Shown: positions 1 to 10,889, counted from the stretch's first letter. The stretch is DNA of 57,212 nt from Mycobacterium sp. 1100029.7 (GCF_001665235.1 NZ_LZSC01000023.1:1-57212), one strand, 5' to 3'. Notes: generated by a model not told the origin, from the sequence alone. Made by a program: numbers and translations.

Positions 1-59
1 GAATGGTCAGCCCGTCGGCGTCGACCAGCACCGGCAGGTCGGTGTCCAGCGCGAACCAC
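1..59. other. Inverted segment of nnr at the window edge
   Basis: Read on the minus strand, these bases encode a peptide containing FALDTDLPVLVDADGLT, the conserved core that should lie just upstream of the LLTPHAGEF motif of Nnr. On the plus strand the same bases give an unrelated Ser-rich peptide. The segment therefore sits head-to-head with the remaining nnr sequence. The switch falls at about base 57-62. It looks like a chimeric or hairpin contig end rather than biology, but a true small inversion cannot be excluded from this window. Confidence 0.8.
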
Positions 60-470
60 AATGCCGCGGCGCCGACGCTGCTCACCCCGCACGCGGGTGA
101 ATTCGCCCGGCTAGCGGGTAGTCCGCCGGGGGAGGACCGGATTGGCGCCTGCCGCAAACTGGCCGATGCGTTGGGCGTCACCGTGCTTCTCAAAGGGAAC
201 GTCACCGTCATCGCCGACCCCGCGGGCCCGGTCTACTTGAACCCGGCCGGACAATCCTGGGCGGCGACGGCCGGGTCCGGCGACGTGCTGTCCGGGATGA
301 TCGGCGCGCTGCTGGCATCCGGGCTGCCCGCCGCCGAGGCGGCCGCTGCCGGGGCGTTCCTGCACGCGCATGCGGCGGCGTTGTCGGCTGCCGACCCGGG
401 GCCCGGCGAGGCCCCGACGTCGGCGTCGCGCATCGTGCCACACATCCGGGCCGCCCTGGCCGCTCTGTAG
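60..470 (+). CDS. nnr: NAD(P)H-hydrate dehydratase domain of Nnr (3' part)
   Basis: This is the C-terminal part of the bifunctional NAD(P)H-hydrate epimerase / ADP-dependent dehydratase, which repairs hydrated nicotinamide cofactors in the cytoplasm. Visible family motifs are LLTPHAGEF, VLLKGNVTVIADP and the nucleotide-binding NPAGQSWAATAGSGDVLSG stretch containing the catalytic Asp. The epimerase half and the start lie outside the window. The apparent ATG at base 3 belongs to the inverted edge segment and is not a real start. The gene is followed 17 bp later by gadB, the same order as Rv3433c-Rv3432c in M. tuberculosis. Confidence 0.9.
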   Translation, partial: NAAAPTLLTPHAGEFARLAGSPPGEDRIGACRKLADALGVTVLLKGNVTVIADPAGPVYLNPAGQSWAATAGSGDVLSGMIGALLASGLPAAEAAAAGAFLHAHAAALSAADPGPGEAPTSASRIVPHIRAALAAL

Positions 471-487
471 CACCGGAAAGGAACGTC

Positions 488-1870
488 ATGCCGCAACACC
501 CGTCCATGCCCGCCCACTCGATCGCACCCGCCTACACCGGTCGCCTGTTCACCGCGCCGGTGCCGGCGCTGCGGATGCCCGACGAGTCGATGGATCCGGA
601 GGCCGCCTACCGGTTCATCCACGACGAGCTGATGCTCGACGGCAGCTCGCGGCTGAACCTGGCGACGTTCGTCACCACCTGGATGGATCCGCAGGCCGGG
701 CGGCTGATGGCCGAGACGTTCGACAAGAACATGATCGACAAGGACGAGTACCCGGCCACCGCGGCCATCGAGCAGCGCTGCGTGTGCATGGTCGCCGATC
801 TGTTCCACGCCGACGGCCTGCGCGACGACGATCCGTCCAGCGCCATCGGGGTGTCGACGATCGGATCCAGCGAGGCGGTGATGCTCGGCGGCCTGGCCCT
901 GAAGTGGCGGTGGCGCGCGAAGGTCGGTAAAGACTGGCAGACCCGCACCCCCAACCTGGTGATGGGCTCCAACGTCCAGGTGGTCTGGGAGAAGTTCTGC
1001 CGCTACTTCGACGTCGAACCGCGTTACCTGCCGATGGAGGAAGGGCGCTACGTCATCACGCCCGAGCAGGTCGTCGACGCCGTCGACGAGGACACCATCG
1101 GCGTGGTCGCGATCCTGGGCACCACCTACACCGGCGAACTCGAACCCATCGCCGAGATCTGTGCGGCCCTGGACAAGCTGGCCGGGGGCGGGGGGGTCGA
1201 CGTGCCGGTGCACGTCGACGCGGCCAGCGGCGGATTCGTCGTGCCGTTCTTGCACCCCGAGCTGAAATGGGACTTCCGGCTGCCGCGGGTGGTGTCGATC
1301 AACGTCAGCGGTCACAAGTACGGGCTCACCTACCCCGGTGTCGGGTTCGTGGTGTGGCGCAGCCAGGAGTACCTGCCCGAGGACCTGGTGTTCCACGTCA
1401 ACTACCTCGGCGGCGACATGCCGACGTTCACGTTGAATTTCTCCCGGCCCGGCAACCAGGTGGTCGGCCAGTACTACAACTTCCTGCGGTTGGGCCGCGA
1501 GGGCTACACGCAGGTGATGCAGACCTTGTCGCAGACCGCGCGCTGGCTGGGTGAGCAGCTGCGGGTGGGCGATCACTGCGAGCTGATCTCGGACGGCTCC
1601 GCGATCCCGGTGGTCAGCTTCCGGCTGGCCGGCGACCGGGGCTACACCGAGTTCGACGTCTCCCACGAGCTGCGCGGTTACGGCTGGCAGGTGCCCGCCT
1701 ACACGATGCCCGACAACGCGACCGACGTCTCGGTGCTGCGCATCGTGGTGCGCGAGGGCCTGTCCGCCGACCTGGCGCGGGCGCTGCACGACGACGCCCG
1801 CAGCGCGCTGGCCTCGCTGGACAAGCTCAAGCCGGGTGGGCATTACGACGCGGAGCACTTCGCGCACTAG
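488..1870 (+). CDS. gadB: Glutamate decarboxylase
   Basis: A PLP-dependent group II decarboxylase of 460 residues, the usual length for the mycobacterial enzyme. It converts L-glutamate to GABA and CO2, consuming a proton, so it is linked to acid tolerance and the GABA shunt. The cofactor lysine sits in SGHKYGLTYPG (about residue 275), preceded by the HVDAASGG stretch that contacts the pyridine ring. The N-terminal segment HSIAPAYTGR and the motif GVSTIGSSEA are typical. The ATG at 488 is preceded by GGAAAGG about 5 bases upstream. No GABA antiporter gene is nearby. Confidence 0.95.
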   Translation: MPQHPSMPAHSIAPAYTGRLFTAPVPALRMPDESMDPEAAYRFIHDELMLDGSSRLNLATFVTTWMDPQAGRLMAETFDKNMIDKDEYPATAAIEQRCVCMVADLFHADGLRDDDPSSAIGVSTIGSSEAVMLGGLALKWRWRAKVGKDWQTRTPNLVMGSNVQVVWEKFCRYFDVEPRYLPMEEGRYVITPEQVVDAVDEDTIGVVAILGTTYTGELEPIAEICAALDKLAGGGGVDVPVHVDAASGGFVVPFLHPELKWDFRLPRVVSINVSGHKYGLTYPGVGFVVWRSQEYLPEDLVFHVNYLGGDMPTFTLNFSRPGNQVVGQYYNFLRLGREGYTQVMQTLSQTARWLGEQLRVGDHCELISDGSAIPVVSFRLAGDRGYTEFDVSHELRGYGWQVPAYTMPDNATDVSVLRIVVREGLSADLARALHDDARSALASLDKLKPGGHYDAEHFAH

Positions 1871-1879
1871 GACGGCGTT

Positions 1880-1941
1880 CCGCGAGCGTAACCACACTGC
1901 GATTTGCGGCCCGAAATTTCGTAGTGACGTTACGCTCGCGG
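1880..1941. repeat. Long palindromic intergenic element between gadB and alr
   Basis: Perfect 13-bp arms CCGCGAGCGTAAC (1880-1892) and GTTACGCTCGCGG (1929-1941) flank a 36-base centre, in which CACT (1895-1898) can pair with AGTG (1923-1926) and in which CGAAATTTCG is itself palindromic. It can fold as a hairpin on either strand. It may end gadB transcription, although no T tract follows. Dispersed intergenic palindromes of this style occur in mycobacteria; copy number cannot be judged from one window. Confidence 0.7.
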
Positions 1942-1964
1942 GCGCTTAGCGCGCTTCTGGGACA

Positions 1965-3140
1965 ATGGCCCCCGTGGCTGTTACCCCGATATCCCTGACC
2001 CCGGGCGTCCTCGCCGAGGCCGTCGTGGACCTGGGGGCGATCGCGCACAACGTGCGGGTGCTCCGTGAACATGCCGGTTCAGCCCAGGTGATGGCGGTCG
2101 TCAAGGCCGACGGTTACGGCCATGGCGCCGTCCGGGTCGCCCACACCGCGCTGGCCGCCGGCGCGGCCGAGCTGGGCGTCGCCACCGTCGAGGAAGCCCT
2201 GGCGTTGCGGGCCGACGGCATCACCGCGCCGATCCTGGCCTGGCTGCATCCGCCCGGCCTCGACTTCGCGCCCGCGGTGCAGGCCAACGTCGAGATCGCG
2301 GTGTCCTCGGTCCGTCAGCTCGACGAGTTGCTGGATGCCGTCGGGCGCACCGGCCGGACCGCGACGGCGACCGTCAAGGTCGACACCGGACTGAACCGCA
2401 ACGGCGTCGCCCCCGCTCAGTATCCGGAGATGCTGACCGCGCTGCGCCGGGCGGTCGCCGACGAGACCATCCGGTTGCGGGGGCTGATGTCGCACATGGT
2501 GTTCGCCGACCAGCCGGACAACAGCATCAATAACGTTCAGGCGCAACGGTTCACCGACATGCTCACCGAGGCGCGCGACCGGGGCGTCGAGTTCGAGATC
2601 GCCCATCTGTCCAACTCCTCGGCGACGATGTCGCGCCCCGACCTGGCCTTCGACCTGGTCCGCCCCGGCATCGCGGTGTACGGCCTCAGTCCGGTTCCCG
2701 AGCTCGGGGACATGGGGTTGATACCCGCGATGACGGTGAAATGTGCTGTCGCACTGGTGAAGTCGGTTCGCGCCGGAGAAGGCGTGTCGTATGCCCACAC
2801 CTGGGTCGCCCAGCAGGACACCACGGTGGCGCTGCTGCCGATCGGATACGCCGACGGTGTGTTCCGCTCGCTGGGCGGGCGGCTCGAGGTACTGATCAAC
2901 GGCAGCAGGCGCCGCGGCGTCGGACGGATCTGCATGGACCAGTTCCTGGTCGACCTCGGCCCCGGAGCCGTCGACGTGGCCGAGGGCGACGAGGCGATCC
3001 TGTTCGGTCCCGGCACCGGCGGCGAGCCCACCGCGCAGGACTGGGCGGACCTGCTCGACACCATCCACTACGAAGTGGTGACCAGTCCGCGGGGACGGAT
3101 CACCCGGATCTACCGCGAGGCCGAAACCGTTGAGCGATGA
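1965..3140 (+). CDS. alr: Alanine racemase
   Basis: This is a 391-residue fold-type III PLP enzyme that interconverts L- and D-alanine for peptidoglycan synthesis and is the target of cycloserine. The PLP lysine is K47 in [10 protein letters not shown] and the second catalytic base is Y276 in [10 protein letters not shown]-terminal beta domain carries [13 protein letters not shown]. The ATG at 1965 is used here; a GTG nine bases downstream is an alternative. Its end overlaps the following hydrolase by 11 bp, starting a run of overlapping genes that continues to tsaD. Confidence 0.96.
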   Translation: MAPVAVTPISLTPGVLAEAVVDLGAIAHNVRVLREHAGSAQVMAVVKADGYGHGAVRVAHTALAAGAAELGVATVEEALALRADGITAPILAWLHPPGLDFAPAVQANVEIAVSSVRQLDELLDAVGRTGRTATATVKVDTGLNRNGVAPAQYPEMLTALRRAVADETIRLRGLMSHMVFADQPDNSINNVQAQRFTDMLTEARDRGVEFEIAHLSNSSATMSRPDLAFDLVRPGIAVYGLSPVPELGDMGLIPAMTVKCAVALVKSVRAGEGVSYAHTWVAQQDTTVALLPIGYADGVFRSLGGRLEVLINGSRRRGVGRICMDQFLVDLGPGAVDVAEGDEAILFGPGTGGEPTAQDWADLLDTIHYEVVTSPRGRITRIYREAETVER

Positions 3141-4245
3141 GGAAACTCGCAGGCGCCATCGGGAAAGGACGTGGCTTGCGGGAGGGGCGGGGCTGACCGC
3201 GGTCGCCACCATCGTCGGCGCCTCGGTGCGCCGCTCGATGATGCAGCGCACCAGCTTGATCGAAGACCCTTACGCCGACGAGGATTTCGAGTGGCTCGGC
3301 ACCGACCGCAGCTACGTGGTGACCACGCCCGACGGCGTGGCGCTGGCGGTGCGTGAAGTCGGACCGGTCGACGCCCCGCTGACGATGGTTTTCGTACATG
3401 GATTCTGCCTGCGGATGGGCGCCTTCTACTTTCAGCGCAAGCGGCTCGCCGAGAAGTGGGGCCCGCGGGTGCGCATGGTCTTCTACGATCAGCGCGGGCA
3501 CGGACTGTCCGCCGAGGCGTCGCCCGAGACCTACACGCTGACCCAGCTCGGCAAGGACCTGGAAAGTGTGCTGACCGAGGCGGCCCCGCGTGGCGTGATC
3601 GTGGTGGTCGGCCACTCGATGGGCGGGATGACGGTGTTGTCGCACGCCCGCCAATATCCCGAACACTACGGCGCCCGGATCGTCGGTGCGGCGTTGATCT
3701 CCTCTGCCGCCGAAGGGGTTACCCGCTCCCCGCTGGGGGAGATCCTGAAAAACCCTGCGGTGGAAGCGCTTCGGTTCACCGCCCGGTCGGCCCCCAAGCT
3801 GATGCACCGCGGCCGCACCGTGTCGCGGTCGCTGATCGGACCGGTGCTGCGGGCCGCGTCCTACAGCGATCTGCAGGTCAGCCGCAGCCTGGACGCGTTC
3901 TCGCAGCGGATGATGAACGGCACTCCGATCGCCACACTGGTGGGCTTCCTGAGCGCGCTGGAAGTGCACGACGAAACCGCCGGGTTGTGGACGCTGTTGA
4001 ACATCCCGACGCTGATCGCCTGCGGTGACCACGATCTGATCACGCCCGACGAGTACTCCCGCAGAATGGCGGCCTGTATGCCGCGGTCCGAGCTGGTCAT
4101 CGTCAACGGCGCCAGCCACCTGGCGCTGTTGGACAAGCCCGAGGCGATCAACGAGGGGCTGGTGCGGCTGGTCAATCGGGCCATCCCGGGCACAATGACG
4201 TTGTGGTATCGGCAGATGCGAGATCGGTTGCGGCGCCGTGACTGA
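3130..4245 (+). CDS. Alpha/beta-fold hydrolase
   Basis: A 371-residue alpha/beta hydrolase with an N-terminal hydrophobic segment (about residues 16-34) that could anchor it to the membrane. The oxyanion region is [10 protein letters not shown], the nucleophile Ser is in GHSMGGM, the acid is probably the Asp in [12 protein letters not shown], and the His is in [13 protein letters not shown]. The start is a TTG inside the end of alr, and its end overlaps tsaE by 8 bp, so it is translated with the alr-tsa operon. The substrate is unknown; peptidase, esterase or epoxide-hydrolase activity cannot be separated by sequence. Confidence 0.85.
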   Translation: MSDEETRRRHRERTWLAGGAGLTAVATIVGASVRRSMMQRTSLIEDPYADEDFEWLGTDRSYVVTTPDGVALAVREVGPVDAPLTMVFVHGFCLRMGAFYFQRKRLAEKWGPRVRMVFYDQRGHGLSAEASPETYTLTQLGKDLESVLTEAAPRGVIVVVGHSMGGMTVLSHARQYPEHYGARIVGAALISSAAEGVTRSPLGEILKNPAVEALRFTARSAPKLMHRGRTVSRSLIGPVLRAASYSDLQVSRSLDAFSQRMMNGTPIATLVGFLSALEVHDETAGLWTLLNIPTLIACGDHDLITPDEYSRRMAACMPRSELVIVNGASHLALLDKPEAINEGLVRLVNRAIPGTMTLWYRQMRDRLRRRD

Positions 4246-4711
4246 GCACCGATCGGGATCAGGCACGGCGACCTGCGAACGCGTCGAAGACACGATTGCG
4301 CTCGGGTCGCAGTTGGGCCGGCAGCTTCGCGCCGGTGATGTCGTGGTGCTCTCCGGCCCGCTCGGAGCGGGAAAGACCGTGCTGGCCAAGGGTATTGCGC
4401 AGGCAATGGACGTCGACGGCCCGGTCACCTCGCCGACGTATGTGTTGGCCCGGGTGCATCCCGCGCTGCGCGCCGGTGCGCCGGCGATGATCCACGTCGA
4501 CGTCTACCGGCTGCTGGACCACCGGGACGCCGACCTGCTCGGTGAACTGGACTCACTGGACCTCGACACCGATCTGCAGGACGCGGTCGTCGTGGTGGAG
4601 TGGGGCGAGGGACTGGCGGAGCGTCTCGCCGAACGCCATCTCGACATCCGGCTGGAACGGGTCAGCCACTCCGACGTCCGGATTGCCACCTGGGAGTGGG
4701 GTGGCCCGTGA
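4238..4711 (+). CDS. tsaE: tRNA t6A biosynthesis ATPase TsaE
   Basis: A P-loop ATPase of 157 residues that works with TsaB and TsaD to make N6-threonylcarbamoyladenosine at position 37 of ANN-decoding tRNAs. The Walker A motif is GPLGAGKT (about residues 40-47), followed by the SPTYVL switch segment, the family motif HVDVYRL and the acidic VVEWGEG. The GTG start overlaps the stop of the hydrolase and the stop overlaps the GTG of tsaB. Confidence 0.95.
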   Translation: MTEHRSGSGTATCERVEDTIALGSQLGRQLRAGDVVVLSGPLGAGKTVLAKGIAQAMDVDGPVTSPTYVLARVHPALRAGAPAMIHVDVYRLLDHRDADLLGELDSLDLDTDLQDAVVVVEWGEGLAERLAERHLDIRLERVSHSDVRIATWEWGGP

Positions 4712-5331
4712 ATGTGATTCTCGCCCTTGATACGTCGACACCCGCGGTGACGGCCGGCATCGTGCGCCGGTCCGATCGCGCCGTGCTGGCTCAGCAGGTG
4801 ACCGTCGACGCTCGGGCGCATGCCGAGCGGCTGACGCCCAACGTGCTGGCCGCGCTCGCCGAGGCGGGGTTGACGATGAGCGACCTCGACGCCGTCGTCG
4901 TGGGGTGTGGCCCCGGACCTTTCACGGGTCTGCGGGCCGGCATGGCGACCGCCGCCGCGTACGGGCATGCGCTCGGCATCCCGGTATACGGCGTGTGCAG
5001 CCTGGACGCGATCGGCGTGCTGACCACCGGCGACATCCTGGTGGCCACCGATGCCCGGCGTCGCGAAATCTATTGGGCCCGTTACCGCGACGGCGTCCGC
5101 AACGAAGGGCCGGCCGTCAGCGCTCCCGCCGACGTCGACCCCGGCGGAGCCCACGCCGTCGCCGGTTCACCCGACCACGCGGCGTTGTTCGGCCTGCCGG
5201 TCCGTGAGCCGGTCCACCCCACGCCGGCCGGTCTGGTGGCCGCGGTCAGTGACTGGTCGGCTGAGCCGGCGCCGCTGATCGCGATGTATCTGCGACGGCC
5301 CGACGCCAAGCCGTTGGCGGCCCACCCATGA
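4708..5331 (+). CDS. tsaB: tRNA t6A biosynthesis protein TsaB
   Basis: A 207-residue ASKHA-fold protein that dimerises with TsaD in the threonylcarbamoyl-transferase complex. The N-terminus reads VILALDTSTPAVTAG and the nucleotide-fold motif GCGPGPFTGLRAGMATA is clear. The reading frame is open well upstream, but the GTG at 4708, which overlaps the tsaE stop in a GTGA, brings the start to the family consensus. It overlaps rimI through ATGA. Confidence 0.94.
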   Translation: MNVILALDTSTPAVTAGIVRRSDRAVLAQQVTVDARAHAERLTPNVLAALAEAGLTMSDLDAVVVGCGPGPFTGLRAGMATAAAYGHALGIPVYGVCSLDAIGVLTTGDILVATDARRREIYWARYRDGVRNEGPAVSAPADVDPGGAHAVAGSPDHAALFGLPVREPVHPTPAGLVAAVSDWSAEPAPLIAMYLRRPDAKPLAAHP

Positions 5332-5798
5332 CCGCCTGCAGCGAACCGGTGACCCTTGGCGCGCTCACCGGCGCCGACGCCCAGCGCTGCGCGGAGTTGG
5401 AAGCCCGGCTGTTCGACGGTGACGACCCCTGGCCGGCGGCGGCCTTCAACCGCGAATTGGCCAGCAGCCACAACCATTACGTGGCCGCCCGCGCCGCCGA
5501 CACCCTCGTCGGCTACGCCGGCATCTCGAAGTTGGGCCGCAAACCGCCATTCGAATACGAGGTGCACACCATCGGCGTCGACCCGGCCTACCAAGGGCAA
5601 GGCATCGGCCGCCGGTTGCTCGGTGAGTTGCTGCACTTCGCCGATGGCGGCGTTGTCTACCTGGAGGTCCGCACCGACAACGAGGCGGCCATCGCGCTGT
5701 ATCACAGCTTCGGCTTCCAGCAGATCGGCTTGCGCAAACGCTACTACCGGGTCAGCGGCGCGGACGCGTACACGATGCGGCGGGAGGCCCAGCAATGA
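5328..5798 (+). CDS. rimI: Ribosomal-protein-alanine N-acetyltransferase (RimI family)
   Basis: A 156-residue GNAT-fold acetyltransferase. The acetyl-CoA pyrophosphate loop is present as [10 protein letters not shown] and the C-terminal motif as [19 protein letters not shown]. RimI acetylates the N-terminus of ribosomal protein S18 in E. coli; in mycobacteria RimI is known to have broader specificity. Its place between tsaB and tsaD is conserved. ATGA overlaps at both ends indicate translational coupling. Confidence 0.92.
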   Translation: MTACSEPVTLGALTGADAQRCAELEARLFDGDDPWPAAAFNRELASSHNHYVAARAADTLVGYAGISKLGRKPPFEYEVHTIGVDPAYQGQGIGRRLLGELLHFADGGVVYLEVRTDNEAAIALYHSFGFQQIGLRKRYYRVSGADAYTMRREAQQ

Positions 5799-6820
5799 CC
5801 AGCATCTTGGCGATCGAAACATCCTGCGACGAAACGGGAGTCGGCATCACCCGGCTCGACGCGGACGGCACCATCACGCTGTTGGCCGACGAGGTGGCGT
5901 CCAGCGTCGACGAGCATGTCCGATTCGGTGGCGTGGTCCCCGAGATCGCCTCCCGCGCCCACCTGGAGGCGCTTGGTCCGGCCATGCGCCGTGCCTTGGA
6001 GGCTGCCGGGCTGGAACGTCCGGACGTCGTCGCGGCCACCATCGGGCCCGGGTTGGCCGGCGCCCTGTTGGTGGGAGTGGCTGCGGCCAAAGCGTATTCG
6101 GCTGCGTGGGGGGTGCCGTTCTACGCGGTCAACCATCTGGGCGGGCACCTGGCCGCCGACGTCTACGAACACGGGCCGCTGCCCGAGTGCGTGGCGCTGC
6201 TGGTGTCCGGCGGGCACACGCATCTGCTGCACGTGCGCTCGCTCGGCGAACCGATCCTCGAGCTGGGCAGCACTGTCGACGACGCCGCGGGCGAGGCCTA
6301 CGACAAGGTGGCCCGGCTGCTGGGCCTGGGCTATCCGGGCGGCAGGGTGCTCGACGAGCTGGCCCGCACCGGCGACCGGGAGGCCATCACCTTCCCGCGC
6401 GGCATGACCGGCCCGCGCGACGACCCGCATGTGTTCAGCTTCTCCGGGCTCAAGACCGCCGTTGCGCGATACGTCGAGAGCCACCCCGACGCCTCGACCG
6501 CGGACATCGCCGCCGGATTCCAGGAGGCCGTCGCCGATGTGCTGACCATGAAGGCGGTACGCGCGGCCACCGGGCTCGGCGTGGACACCCTGCTGATCGC
6601 CGGGGGAGTGGCCGCCAACTCCCGGCTGCGTGAGCTCGCGACCGAACGCTGCGCCGCGGCGGGCCTGACGCTGCGAATCCCCAGGCCACGGCTGTGCACC
6701 GACAACGGAGCGATGATCGCCTCGTTCGCCGCGCACCTGGTGGCCGCCGGCGCCGCGCCGTCACCGCTGGACGTGCCCAGCGACCCCGGGCTGCCGGTGA
6801 TAAAAGGCCAGGTGAGCTGA
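5795..6820 (+). CDS. tsaD: tRNA N6-adenosine threonylcarbamoyltransferase TsaD
   Basis: A 341-residue Kae1/TsaD protein that transfers the threonylcarbamoyl group to A37 of tRNA. Metal-binding histidines are in [10 protein letters not shown], with the signatures SCDETGVGI near the N-terminus, SGGHTHLL, and KTAVARY. The final metal-binding Asp is in CTDNGAMIA. It is the last gene of the overlapping alr-tsa run and is followed by a 240-bp gap before groES. Confidence 0.96.
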   Translation: MTSILAIETSCDETGVGITRLDADGTITLLADEVASSVDEHVRFGGVVPEIASRAHLEALGPAMRRALEAAGLERPDVVAATIGPGLAGALLVGVAAAKAYSAAWGVPFYAVNHLGGHLAADVYEHGPLPECVALLVSGGHTHLLHVRSLGEPILELGSTVDDAAGEAYDKVARLLGLGYPGGRVLDELARTGDREAITFPRGMTGPRDDPHVFSFSGLKTAVARYVESHPDASTADIAAGFQEAVADVLTMKAVRAATGLGVDTLLIAGGVAANSRLRELATERCAAAGLTLRIPRPRLCTDNGAMIASFAAHLVAAGAAPSPLDVPSDPGLPVIKGQVS

Positions 6821-6860
6821 GTCCAGAGCGTAATTCTGGAGGAAGCAGCAGGGCGGTCTT

Positions 6861-6892
6861 GAGTGCTAGCACTCTCGTGTATAGAGTGCTAG
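6861..6892. promoter_or_regulatory. CIRCE element (HrcA operator) upstream of groES
   Basis: Bases 6866-6892 read CTAGCACTC - 9 bases - GAGTGCTAG, the classic 9-9-9 inverted repeat bound by the heat-shock repressor HrcA. An extra half-site overlaps the left arm, so 6861-6874 (GAGTGCTAGCACTC) is also a perfect palindrome. It lies about 170 bp before groES and probably overlaps its promoter. The rest of 6821-7060 holds no gene; a GGAGG at 7048-7052 is the groES ribosome-binding site. Confidence 0.93.
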
Positions 6893-7060
6893 GTGGCAAT
6901 CGGGCAATCCCCTGTGTCGGCACCCGCGACGACGGCCCAAGGGCACGACCGAATGCCGAATCATCTGGTAACTGGACGGTTCGGGCGAGCCCTGAATCGA
7001 CCGCCAACTCTAGTCCGGGCGAGCGTCCCGGACCCGATTCAAATAGTGGAGGCTCCAATC

Positions 7061-7363
7061 GTGGCGAAGGTGAAGATCAAGCCACTCGAGGACAAGATTC
7101 TCGTGCAGGCCAACGAGGCCGAGACCACGACCGCGTCCGGTCTGGTCATTCCTGACACCGCCAAGGAGAAGCCGCAAGAAGGCACCGTCGTCGCAGTCGG
7201 CCCCGGCCGGTGGGACGAGGACGGCGACAAGCGGATCCCGCTGGACGTGTCCGAGGGTGACACCGTCATCTACAGCAAGTACGGCGGCACCGAGATCAAG
7301 TACAACGGCGAGGAGTACCTGATCCTGTCGGCACGCGACGTGCTGGCTGTCGTATCCAAGTAA
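7061..7363 (+). CDS. groES: Co-chaperonin GroES
   Basis: A 100-residue heptameric lid protein that closes the GroEL folding chamber. The family opening [12 protein letters not shown] is followed by the mobile loop ([16 protein letters not shown]) and the motif [12 protein letters not shown]. The frame is open further upstream, but the GTG at 7061 gives the family N-terminus and has GGAGG eight bases before it. HrcA control is expected from the CIRCE site. It is 79 bp from groEL1. Confidence 0.97.
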   Translation: MAKVKIKPLEDKILVQANEAETTTASGLVIPDTAKEKPQEGTVVAVGPGRWDEDGDKRIPLDVSEGDTVIYSKYGGTEIKYNGEEYLILSARDVLAVVSK

Positions 7364-7374
7364 CGAACCGTGTT

Positions 7375-9071
<1,697 letters not shown>

Positions 9072-9082
9072 GTGACTGACGA

Positions 9083-9117
9083 ACAGTGCCCCCGGTCGTG
9101 ATGGCCGGGGGCACTGT
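9083..9117 (+). terminator. Hairpin terminator after groEL1
   Basis: The 13-bp perfect arms ACAGTGCCCCCGG (9083-9095) and CCGGGGGCACTGT (9105-9117) surround a 9-base loop, 11 bases after the groEL1 stop. There is no T tract, as is common for mycobacterial terminators. Confidence 0.85.
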
Positions 9118-9165
9118 CGTCGTCAAGGCCCGCCGCGCGCCGTCGCGAGCGCAAAGATGGCACCC

Positions 9166-9588
9166 ATGAGCAGCCCAGCGTTTTTCCTCACTCCCGGCTA
9201 CGGCGACCGCCAGCGACAGAACCTCCACTATTCGCAGGCCGTGCGGCACGGCAACCGGGTCGAGACCTCCGGCCAGGGTGGTTGGGACGACAACTGGTGC
9301 TTTCCGGAGTCGGTGCGCGACGAGGTGATTCAGGCCTTCGACAATGTCGAGCGGACGCTGGCGACGGCGGGAGCATCGTGGCGCCATGTGATCAGCGTGC
9401 ACTCCTACCACGTACCGGACAGTGACGGCATGATCGGACACGATCACCTGACCACGATGGCCGAACAGTTCCGCCACCGCTTGGGTGACCGCGCTCCGCT
9501 GTGGACGTGCATCGGTGTCGCCGCTCTGGCGAATCCGACGATGCGGGTCGAGATCGAAGTCGCTGCGATCGTCGACGACGGCGACTGA
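9166..9588 (+). CDS. RidA family protein (YjgF/YER057c/UK114)
   Basis: A 140-residue RidA-like protein. Members deaminate reactive enamine/imine intermediates or act as accessory hydrolases. The fold is supported by YSQAVRHGNRVETSGQGG near the start, the central QAFDNVERTLATAGASWRHV helix region, and the C-terminal NPTMRVEIEVAAI, whose Arg corresponds to the substrate-binding Arg of RidA. The ATG at 9166 is chosen; an in-frame ATG at 9157 is also possible. It begins the accessory segment after the groEL1 terminator. Confidence 0.85.
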   Translation: MSSPAFFLTPGYGDRQRQNLHYSQAVRHGNRVETSGQGGWDDNWCFPESVRDEVIQAFDNVERTLATAGASWRHVISVHSYHVPDSDGMIGHDHLTTMAEQFRHRLGDRAPLWTCIGVAALANPTMRVEIEVAAIVDDGD

Positions 9589-9637
9589 CCGACGATGGTT
9601 GCTAGGCTGACCGCACCATGACGTGGGGGGCGCGAGC

Positions 9638-10369
9638 GTGAGCGATCCGCAGCAGTGGCCGCCGCCGCAGCAGCCAGCGCAGTACCCGCCGCAATGGAGC
9701 CTGCCGTATCCGCCGTATCCGCCCCCGGCGCCCCGCAAGACCAATCGCCTACTGATCGTGGTGCTGGCGATCGCGGCGGTCGTCGTTCTGGTGCCGGCGG
9801 CGTTGGTCGGGTTTTTCGTGATCAAGGACATCGCCCACGATGGTCTCGACGGGCGCGGCGGTACCAAGAAAGCCAGCGCGCTCTCGGACTTCGATGTGGT
9901 GTGCGATCGCGGGTCGATCAGTAACGCCGCCAGCTACGGAAAGCCGTACAAGATCGTCGCGTTCGCTCCGGACGTGCGGCCCAGCCCGATGAGCCAGGTG
10001 TCGCATGATCACTGGACCGAACTGACACCCGGCCCCCGCGCCGACTACCGGGCGAATGCCAATGAGTTCCAGGCGGCCAACGTTGTTGCCTGCCTTACCC
10101 AAAAAGCCGGGACCGAGGTGAAGTCACGGTCCTGCGACTTCAAGACGGATGCCGGCGACAACGTGACCGTCGACTACTACGCCGTGCAATACAACATCGA
10201 ACTGCGCGAGGCGAAAACCGGCAAGCACATTGAGGACCTGGGAACTGTGGACGGTCCCGCCGCCCGCTGCCCGTTCCTGCTGTGGGTCAACAAACGCGAT
10301 CACAAGATGTACGCGGAACCGGATGATGCGGCCGTCGAGGCCAAGCTCGCCGAATTCGCGAACAGGTGA
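9638..10369 (+). CDS. Membrane-anchored protein with Pro/Gln-rich N-terminus, unknown function
   Basis: About 243 residues: a Pro/Gln/Tyr-rich cytoplasmic stretch (residues 1-30), one transmembrane helix (about 35-58, rich in Ile, Val and Ala) and an extracytoplasmic domain of about 180 residues. I do not recognise the outer domain; it has about four cysteines that could pair. This layout is common for small mycobacterial envelope proteins. The GTG at 9638 is preferred because GGGGGG lies eight bases upstream; GTG 9623 is in frame. Confidence 0.75.
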   Translation: MSDPQQWPPPQQPAQYPPQWSLPYPPYPPPAPRKTNRLLIVVLAIAAVVVLVPAALVGFFVIKDIAHDGLDGRGGTKKASALSDFDVVCDRGSISNAASYGKPYKIVAFAPDVRPSPMSQVSHDHWTELTPGPRADYRANANEFQAANVVACLTQKAGTEVKSRSCDFKTDAGDNVTVDYYAVQYNIELREAKTGKHIEDLGTVDGPAARCPFLLWVNKRDHKMYAEPDDAAVEAKLAEFANR

Positions 10370-10373
10370 CTGA

Positions 10374-10883
10374 CTAGCCGGGTGCCCGCACCGGCTGAAT
10401 CGATACCAGCCGATATCCGCCGCCAGTGGTCTCATCGGACACGAACCGGACGACTGTGGTGCCGGGGGAAAACTGGGTGGCCAGTTCATTGAGTTCTCTT
10501 GGCAGGAACGCTCTGGACTTGGCTTGCCCGTACCAATCCGGACCGGACGGGATGGCATCGTTGGCATGGTCGATCGCCGCATCCCAGCGTTGCACCGGGT
10601 CCGGTGGCGCATTCCCGAAACCATCCGAGCGAAGGTACGCATCCAGTTGTCCCGCAAGGGTAATCGGAGCCACACCACCGACCGGGATTCCGGTGATCGT
10701 CCCGTCAATGGTGTTGGCGGTCAACGAAATCAGCCTGACGGTGCACACGTCGTCGGCGCCGGTGGTGGCCGACCTGCAGACGTCGGGCAGCGGGGCGGCG
10801 TGTGATGTGGTGATGCCGACGACGGCAGGCAACAGGAGTGCCGATATCGCGGCGATCGGGGCGGTGCGATTGTCAGGCATCAC
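10374..10883 (-). CDS. Secreted protein of unknown function
   Basis: A 169-residue protein with a Sec signal peptide: a short basic N-terminus, a hydrophobic core (about residues 9-25) and a probable cleavage after SHA. Two cysteines close to the mature N-terminus (DVCRS and DVCTV) could form a disulfide. The remainder has no motif I recognise. It converges on the preceding gene, 4 bp apart, and lies 6 bp from the end of the next minus-strand gene, so those two may be co-transcribed. Confidence 0.7.
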   Translation of the reverse strand: MMPDNRTAPIAAISALLLPAVVGITTSHAAPLPDVCRSATTGADDVCTVRLISLTANTIDGTITGIPVGGVAPITLAGQLDAYLRSDGFGNAPPDPVQRWDAAIDHANDAIPSGPDWYGQAKSRAFLPRELNELATQFSPGTTVVRFVSDETTGGGYRLVSIQPVRAPG

Positions 10884-10889
10884 GGGCGC

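Noticed and set aside
233..1897. 554-codon open frame antisense to gadB
   Set aside because: It mirrors gadB in a GC-rich codon phase and its translation is Arg/His/Gly/Val-biased with no family motif. Similar long antisense frames occur over alr, groEL1, choD, GH65 and otsB2.
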